From Dipteris shenzhenensis (lineage: Eukaryota; Polypodiophyta; Polypodiopsida; Gleicheniales), in NCBI GenBank assembly GCA_047967505.1, contig CM106538.1: 64,000 bases of DNA. One strand, written 5' to 3'. Within the stretch, counting starts at the first letter, position 1. Each line of letters opens with the position of its first letter. Of the stretch, positions 56,964 to 64,000 are shown in pieces. Both the position numbers and the translations under genes were made by a program. Under the pieces are notes generated by a model that did not search any database, was not told where the DNA came from, and saw nothing but the letters and a program-made list of their open reading frames with translations.

Positions 56964-57740
56964 ATGCTATTTGGCTCACTTGTAAAGTCATTGTGTGGCC
57001 TGGTCTCCTCTTGGATTTTCATGCTCGAGCCCTTCTATTGTGGTAGCAATACTGAATTGAGTTGCAGGATTATTTGGCAGAGTTCCACATTGTCATTCTG
57101 TAGAAAGGAAGAGGTCGAGTTATCCCTCTCCCAAATGCAAGTCACTTGTGATGATCTTAAAAAGGAAATGGTGCACTTAAATGCAAGACTACTACTTAAA
57201 GAGGATAAGCTCCATGCCATAATAGACACAAACAATGAGTTGCAAAACAACCTCAAAGAAGGTAAACATCGAATTCAAGTGCTAGAGAAGGAATGGATGG
57301 CATCAAGGGAGACACTTGTGAATACCCAATCAGAATTGGATGCTCAAGAATAAGAGATACTCCAACTCTATGTGCTTAATGATCAATTGCCAAGGCAGCC
57401 AAAAGATGCTCAGCAATTCAATAGTCTAAAGCTTGCATACACCTCAACACTGTGTAAGTATAAAGAAAAGTGCATAGAGTTGCAAAATCAAAAGGCAATA
57501 ATTTCCAAGTTGGAACTTCAACTACTAAGTCAAGCCGATGCCGATGTGGAGGGGTATGCACAAGATCTTTTGCTACAAGGCATCACTACATTATACCAAG
57601 AGCTTGTTGCAGTCCTCTAACAAGAGGATCGCCTTAAAGGAAGAATACGCATACCATGGAAACACTTGCAAATCAAGATGGTACATGCAGTATCTAGTCT
57701 TGATTAGACCAGGCCAATAAGCACAAAGACTCTCTAGTAT
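56964..57740 (+). pseudogene. Coiled-coil protein remnant
   Basis: A plus-strand frame of 129 codons (56964-57353) and a second of 82 codons (57372-57620) are mostly heptad-like: LSQMQVTCDDLKKEMVHLNA, LQNNLKEGKHRIQVLEKEWM, then LQNQKAIISKLELQLLSQ. Stops separate them, and a further stretch follows to 57740. No enzymatic motif is present. It could be a gag-like or host-derived coiled-coil segment inside the older retroelement; the identity is unknown. From 57741 to 57923 no separate feature is seen. Confidence 0.4.
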
Positions 57741-57923
57741 CTATGCCAAAAGATGGATGAAGATGAGAAAAATGTGTTCTGTCTCTCAATTCATACAAAT
57801 CTCATATAGTTAAAGCTTGATGCAATACTACTATATGAATGCTTGATGGGAAGCCCCCCTCTTCGGGTAGTAGGCAGCCTCGTACCCTTAAGGAAAAAAT
57901 CACCAGCAACTTCCTTGGGATAC

Positions 57924-58654
57924 TATTAGATATCAATGCTCCACTCTCGTGTAACTATGCAGGAACCAGCTAACTCTACTTGTAAGCCCCCCATATGAGG
58001 AGAAGGCATTTGAATAGCTCGGTTATCCGGTAGGTCCTGGTTTCGATACCAGATGGGGGCCATGTGTGGCCTCATGGCTAGACGGCTTCAGATAGAGTTG
58101 GCACACTGCCAACTAGGCTACATGCAAGTGCGGGAAGGCATCCCTTGACTGACTGCACTGAGGGTAGAGGGAGCATTTCTCGAGGCAACCCACTCTTGGG
58201 TTGCGGGGCCCGTTTGGAGCCTCAAATGATCCCGGATGGCTCTGGGCCGAATGGAGACCGTAGGTTAGTAGCTCTATTTTGTGCACCGGTTTTATCATAT
58301 GGTCGGTGGCCTAATTCGGGACCAACCCCCAGTCGATCATTTTGGTCGGGCTGGGTCGGTCACCCAATTGAGCCTAACCGACTATGACTGGTGGCTATAT
58401 AAGAGCAAGCCTATGAAGTCCATTTCATCACTGGCTACAGCAACCCTGATTCCTTAGCATCCAGCCTCCGTATTCTACTATTTCTAGCATGCCATCGAAG
58501 CTTCTTTCACAGGAGCACACGGTTGGGAGGCAGCGCCATCTATTGTATCAATTCTACAGTAATTAAATTTTTGATCTCCATACTATCTTGTTTTCTCTCT
58601 TGCGTATGAAATCCTGTTATCTGTTGAGCACAGACGTTGTATTATTTTCTTACA
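57924..58654 (+). repeat. Copia-2 5' LTR
   Basis: It begins TATTAGATATC, so the canonical TG start has become TA. It ends TTACA. A TATA box (GGCTATATAAGAGC, about 58392) is conserved. Confidence 0.95.
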
Positions 58655-58666
58655 TGGTATTAGAGC
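58655..58666 (+). other. Copia-2 primer-binding site
   Basis: TGGTATTAGAGC differs at one position (T for C) from the initiator-Met tRNA complement seen in Copia-1. Confidence 0.9.
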
Positions 58667-58725
58667 CTAGACTCTAGCAAGAAGATTTGGTGGTGTGTTT
58701 TCTGTTTGTGAGCAGATTGTGAGAG

Positions 58726-61700
58726 ATGGCCCAGCCCGCAAGACTGCGAATCCCACCGTTTGATGAAAGCGAAAAGTTGGATGACTCTAACTATCCACTC
58801 GTGGATCATTGACACTGGTGCATCGTGCCACATGACCAGTCGAAAGGATTGGTATACCTCTCTACAGTCGGTAGGGAATGACATCTTGGTAGCAGTCAGC
58901 AATGATGCAAAATGTCCAGCAAAAGGAAAAGGTACGATTGCTCTCAAGTTAGATAGAGTTGTAAAACAGTTGTCCGATGTTCTTTATGTGCTAGATATCA
59001 AGAGGAACTTGTTGTCTGTTTCTGCAATCATGGATTGGGACCTCAAAGTTCAATTTGATAAGAATGGTGTACAAATTCTGGATCATCAAGGGAAGGTCAT
59101 TGGTAAAGGTACACAGTGCAACAACATTTACAAACTCTCAGCTTTTAGTGCTCGAGCGGATGTGAAGAACACTAAGCTGTGGCATGAGAGGTTTGGTCAT
59201 CTAAACCTTAGTTCTTTGAAGGAGGTGTATAAAACTAGAATGATTGCAGACCTACTAGAAATTTCAGATTTTCCCGATGTATGTGAAGGTTGCATGATGG
59301 GAAGGCAGCATCGGCATCCCTTTCCTAAAGAGGCCAGCAGGGCAAAGGCTCCTCTAGAGCTCGTTCACACGGACCTCTGCAAAAAGATCGAGACGGAAGC
59401 TTTGGGTGGTTCCTACTACTTCATGAGGCTTATCGATGACTACAGTAGAAGGATATGGATATACTTCCTAAAGATGAAAGAAAGGCTTTCAGTAGGTTCA
59501 AGGAATGGCATGTAATGGTCGAGAAAGAATCGAGGAGGAAGGTGAAGAAGTTGAGATCAGACAGAGATGGAGAGTTCACATCGACTGAATTCGAAAGTTA
59601 CTACAAAAGTCATGGAATCAAGAGGCAAAAACCCCCACCACATACATCACAGAAAAATGGAGTAGTAGAATGCAAGATGCGTGTCATCTGTGAAATGGGC
59701 CAGAGTATGATGAAAGGGAAAGATTTGCCAAAGTCTTTCTGGGTTGAAGCATGTAACACTACACTTTACATCCTGAATCGTAGCTACACGAAGGCTGTGA
59801 ATGGGATGACTCCACTGCAAGCCTTTTCTGGAAAGAAACCTTCAACTGCACATTTCAGAGTTTTTTGATGTGACTGTTTTGTGCATGTCCCTGATGCTAC
59901 CAGGACCAAATGGAAACCAAAGAGCCGGAAGTGTATTTTCTTAGGCTACAGTGAAGAGGCGAAGGGTTACCATCTCTATAACCCTATTACCAAGAAGGTA
60001 ATTGTAAGTCGTGATGTGGTCTTCTAAGAACAGCCGCATCAATTGGAGGAGGATGCTTCCTTCCCAAACAACCAGGACCAGGATATCCATCCAGTACTGC
60101 CACCAACAGTAGATCAAACTCCCCCAATGGTGCTTGGGAGGATTCAAGACAAAGAAGATGAAGAAGAGCCTGCAGAACCACAACAGCAATGGCCATTCCC
60201 AAAGTAGGTAAAGCAGCTTTTGGACGGCAGAGAACCTCCAGCAATTGAGGAGGAACCATCCGAACACCGCCAGTCCAAGAGATTAGAGGAGCAAAGAAGG
60301 GCACAGGAACACTTAGCCAACTATGCTTTGATGACAAAAGTGATCTGTGCTGATGAACCCAAGTGTCTTGAAGAGGCACAGGGCGATGATAGGTGGATGG
60401 AGGCTATGCAGTCGGAGTATGGCTCCATAATGAAGAACAACACTTGGGACCTTGTGGATCGACCACCAAAACGCGAGGTAATGAGAACCAAGTGGGTGTA
60501 CAAGACCAAGTACAAGTCCAATGGGATGTTGGATAAGTACAAGGCTCGACTCATGGCAAAAGGATTTGAACAAGTACATGGTTTTGATTATCAAGATACT
60601 TTTGCTCCCACAGCTCGACTAACCACAATTCGTAGTGTTTTGGCTTTAGCTGCCCAGGGAAGTTGGCCCGTGTTTTAGATGGATGTGAAATCTACCTTTC
60701 TGAATGGAGATCTCAAGGAGGAGGTATACGTGGAACAACCACTAGGTTTTGAGTTCCCGGTTGAGAAGGTAAACTCTGCAAACTAAAGAAGGCACTTTAC
60801 GGGCTAAAACAGGCCCCACGAGTGTGGTACCAACGAATTGATTCCTACTTTTTACAAAACGGGTTCAGGAGGAGCCCATCTGATGCAAATTTATATATCT
60901 TCAGAGAAGGAGGCAGGTGTATGATCGTGGTCCTTTATGTGGACGACCTTGTCATAACAGGGAACCATGAAGAGCAGATCTTGCAGACGAAGCCTTTGCT
61001 AGGAAGAGAGTTTGAAATGACAGACCTCGGACTGATGCATTTCTATTTGGGGATTGAAGTTTGGCAAGAGCTGAAACAGATCGTCATTTCACAGTTGAAG
61101 TATGCTGGAGAGATACTAAAGGCATTTGGCATGGCTGAGTGCAAGAAAGTTGGTACCCCTATGGAGGTTGACGTGAAGCTCTCAAATGAGGATTCATTAC
61201 CACTGGTGGACAAAGCAAAGTACAAATGGCTTGTGGGTAGCTTGATTTACTTGTGCAACACACGACTGGACATCAGTTTTGCGACTGGTGTACTAAGCAG
61301 GTTTTCCAATAAGCCTCGGGAGAACCATTGGAGGGTAGGGATGCAAGTGTTGAAATACATCAAAGGAACGCTTGATTATGGCATCACCTATATCAAGGGC
61401 AACATCTTGACCAGATTCTGTGACTCGGATTGGGCAAGAGACATGGACAGCAGGAGATCAATGGCAGGGTACTGTTTCTCACTTGGATCTGGAGTTGTGT
61501 CATGGGTCAGCAAGAAGCAATCCACAGTTGCTCTTTCTTCTACCGAGGCCAAGTACAAATCTGCATGCTTTGCTTCTTGCGAGGCAGTGTGGTTGAGGAG
61601 GATTTTGGGGGACATGGGTGCAGTGCAGAACAAGCCTACGTAGTAATCATGTGATAATCAGAGTTGCATGGCGATTGCAAAGAACCCGATATTCCACACT

Positions 61701-61877
61701 TGCAAAAAACACATTGAGATTCAATATCACTTTGTACATGAGCTCATCATGGATAGAGAGGTCAACTTGGTGTACTATTCGACTACAGAGAATGCTGCGG
61801 ACATCTTCACGAAGGCTCTTGGAAGAGACTTGCTGGAGAGGCATCTTCATCGACTTGGCATTGGGCCAAAAAAGTAA
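58726..61877 (+). pseudogene. Copia-2 gag-pol, gag-deleted and frameshifted
   Basis: ATG 58726 opens the same gag start as Copia-1 (MAQPARLRIPPF). After TATCCACTC (about 58800) the sequence jumps to the protease site, which keeps an intact DTGAS, so the zinc knuckle and most of gag are gone. Integrase HHCC (WHERFGHLNL, then CEGCMMGRQH) and core follow, with DRDGEF in place of DRGGEF. Frameshifts lie near 59476 and 60765, with stops near 59866 and at 60676 (CAG to TAG). YVDDLVIT is intact near 60938. RNase H keeps CDSDW but reads STEAKY for STEAEY. A double stop lies near 61640, and the C-terminus ends at TAA 61875. Confidence 0.94.
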
Positions 61878-61897
61878 GTTCACTTGCGAGTGGACAT

Positions 61898-61907
61898 TGA
61901 GGGGGGG
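61898..61907 (+). other. Copia-2 polypurine tract
   Basis: TGAGGGGGGG (61898-61907) directly precedes the 3' LTR. Confidence 0.85.
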
Positions 61908-62652
61908 TGTTAGATATCAATGCTCCACTCTTGTGTAACTACGTGGGAACCAGTTAACTCTACTTGTAAGCCCCCCATATAAGGAGAAGGCATTTGAGTA
62001 GCTCAGTTATCCGGTTTGGACACCAGATGGGGGTCATGTGTGGTTTGATGGCTGGACGGCTTCAAATAGAGTTGGCACACCACCAACTAGGCTACATGCA
62101 AGTGTGAGAAGGCATCCCTTGACTGACCACACTGAGGGTAGACGAAGCATTTCTTGGGGCAGCCCACCACTCTTGGGTTTCGGGGCCCGTTTGGAGCCTC
62201 AGATGATCCCAGATGGCTCTGGGCCACCGAACAGGCTCTGTAGGTCAGTAGCTCTATTTTGCACACCGGATCTATTGTATGGTCGGTGGCCTATTTTGGG
62301 ACCGACCTCCAGTCAACCGTTTTGGGCAGCCTATTTCGGGACTGACCGTTTTGTGCGGTCACCCAATTGAGCCTAACTGACTATGACTGGTGGCTATATA
62401 AGAGCAAGCCGGTGAAGCCCTTTTTCATCACTGGCTATAGCAACCCTGATTCCTTAGCATCCAGCCTCCGTCTTCTACTATTTTCAACACGCCATCGAAG
62501 CATCTTTCATAGGAGCACACGGTTGGGAGGCAGCGCCATCTATTGTATCAGTTCTATAGTAATCAAATTTTTGATTCTCCATACTATCTTGTTTTCTCTC
62601 TTGCATACGAGATCCTGTTATCTGTTGAGCATAGACGTATTATTTTCTTACA
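61908..62652 (+). repeat. Copia-2 3' LTR
   Basis: It begins TGTTAGATATC and ends CTTACA. Compared with the 5' LTR it has an internal tandem duplication around 62290-62350 (GGCCTATTTTGGGACCGAC repeated in altered form) and a deletion near 62010. A TATA box lies at about 62395. Confidence 0.95.
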
Positions 62653-64000
62653 GATACAACTTCGAGAAAAATCCTACATTAAAGGTGACAATGCCTACCA
62701 GAAGTGACAAAGATCTGCCAAAGGAATATAAGGTCTAGCTTCAATATAATCTCTGTTGTCTTGCCACACAACATTTTGCTTGATTTGCATTTGTGAATAA
62801 TGCTTTCATGACATCACACATGCAATGATGACAAAACCTTACCAATAGTTAAAAAGTGAGAGACCAGCTATTTTTGTTGTTGGTAATCTTCCATTTACCA
62901 TTGATAGTTCCTCAAAATATCATGGGTAACATAACTATTACCATTGGTAGCATTACAAGTATCATTTAAAAAAGAGATATTGCCGAAAAAATATTTAGGT
63001 GCAAATTTTCTAGATAGTAGCTAGTAAATGATATTTTATTGGCAGTAGTACGACTTTGAGCAATGGTAATAGGGATTTTATAAACCATAAAACTACCATC
63101 ATGATAATATAAGGATGTGCTAGTTTAGTTTTACCAGTTTTGGGTCATTGTTTGCTTGGGTGTAGCCATTTTTTGTGAGGTTCACGGACTTTTTTGTATA
63201 TGGGTATCTTGCATGAGCCATAACCTATGCATTGCTCAATGAAATTCGGCAAACTTTGTCTTCAAGTTGTAGTACATTCCAAACTTGAACATGAGAGCAA
63301 AAATTTATGGAATAAGGATTCAGAACAAGACCGTTAAAGCATTACAAGTGCTATGTTGCATGTGAAGCATGCATCTTGAAGACTATAGGATATAGTAATT
63401 TATTCAAAAACGTTAAAATTTTGTTCTATATATACATGCAACCAAGTAATCATTCTAAAGTACACTACATGAGCTTCTCCTCAACCTGAGGACACATGTA
63501 AATGAGATCATTATGCACGGGTTAATGGGCCTCCAATGTTGTGCTAAAGTGATGCATACCCATTTAAGGGCACACTCCATAACTTTTTTTTGATTTGTTG
63601 AAAACCAAAATGAATTGAAATTTTCAAATCCAAACTATTGGTGCATGTGCAAAGATATTTTAACAAATCCAACACTATTTACAATTTTGAATTGTTTCTT
63701 TTTCCATGCACTTGCTTGCTATATGGTTTATAAGCATGCCAAAGGTCATTTCATTTAATAATACACAGCATCAAACCCAATAGCGTGCCCTTTGGCCTAT
63801 TTGTGTTTTGAAGCATTTTAAGCCACATTGCACTTGTTTGGGAGAAATTTTGCTACTCCCACAAATTTTGAATTTTTACAGCTCCCGCCCATCAAATCTT
63901 GGAAGATTAAGTACCTGCAACCTACCCCCTCCCTACAATTGCCTTACAGCCTACATGCACCTCGACATGACCTTGCCCAAACTTTGGTTTTTGCCATTGT
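62653..64000. other. Right flank, no recognised gene
   Basis: The first 85 bases continue the open frame that was interrupted by Copia-2 (PTLKVTMPTRSDKDLPKEYK, stop near 62738). The rest is AT-rich, with a few imperfect repeats of TACCATTGRTAG near 62895-62950. No domain, RNA gene or element end was identified. Confidence 0.45.

Larger units (their letters stand above)
57924..62652 (+). mobile_element. Copia-2: Ty1/copia element with gag deletion
   Basis: LTRs of 731 and 745 bp flank a shortened interior. The target duplication is GATAC at 57919-57923 and 62653-62657. The element is a close relative of Copia-1 but lacks about 0.85 kb of gag and protease linker, so it could move only with proteins from another copy. 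An 11-bp segment in its LTRs (GCTTCA(A/G)ATAG) is absent from Copia-1 LTRs and marks a subfamily difference. Confidence 0.96.

Overview
The window looks like repeat-dominated nuclear DNA of a land plant. The evidence is one intact plant-specific LOB-domain (LBD) gene, plant-type CACTA proteins (DUF4218 and DUF4216), two Ty1/copia elements with an initiator-Met tRNA primer site, a Helitron and GT-AG introns. Seed-free plants such as ferns are a plausible source, but the sequence alone does not settle the species. Only the LBD gene (1311-1838) looks like an intact host gene. Almost everything else is nested mobile DNA in various stages of decay.

Layout. 1-4155: GA microsatellite, LBD gene and flanks. 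4156-11192: a 3.34-kb tandem duplication, the second copy incomplete, with an older partial copy in front. 11278-12577: purine tracts and a 22-bp minisatellite. About 12.59-45.0 kb: a CACTA element whose transposase-associated gene is split in two, with the DUF4218 part at 13.3-14.7 kb and the DUF4216 part at 43.7-44.8 kb.

Main discovery candidate. The CACTA gene is split by a 29.0-kb insertion (14720-43741). It has perfect 18-bp terminal inverted repeats (TTTCATTAATTTTGGACT) and is flanked on both sides by TA. Joining the flanks at a single TA gives an open, in-frame CACTA coding sequence, which fixes the borders to the base. The element carries, on the minus strand, a broken DUF7869-type transposase-like gene with an En/Spm Tnp1-like N-terminus (19298-15848). 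On the plus strand it carries a long broken gene ending in three tandem C48 (Ulp1-like) peptidase modules (34.7-41.6 kb). Between these divergent genes lie two satellite arrays in opposite orientation (182-bp monomer, 546-bp trimer, 1092-bp higher-order repeat). There are also two arrays of a GC palindrome set in pyrimidine or purine tracts, and a central segment with a candidate minus-strand promoter (four CCAAT boxes spaced exactly 27 bp, then TATATATA). A splice donor and acceptor suggest that the left satellite array may sit inside an intron of the transposase-like gene.

45.1-64.0 kb: an older retroelement-like remnant is interrupted by Copia-1 (45382-50906, target duplication AAATC), a minus-strand Helitron remnant (52.26-55.78 kb, itself hit by a 750-bp foldback element), a gypsy integrase C-terminal remnant, and Copia-2 (57924-62652, target duplication GATAC, gag deleted). 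The Copia elements are closely related. Copia-1 carries many in-frame stops at positions where Copia-2 keeps CAG or CGA, the signature expected from deamination of methylated cytosine. No tRNA, rRNA or CRISPR feature was recognised.
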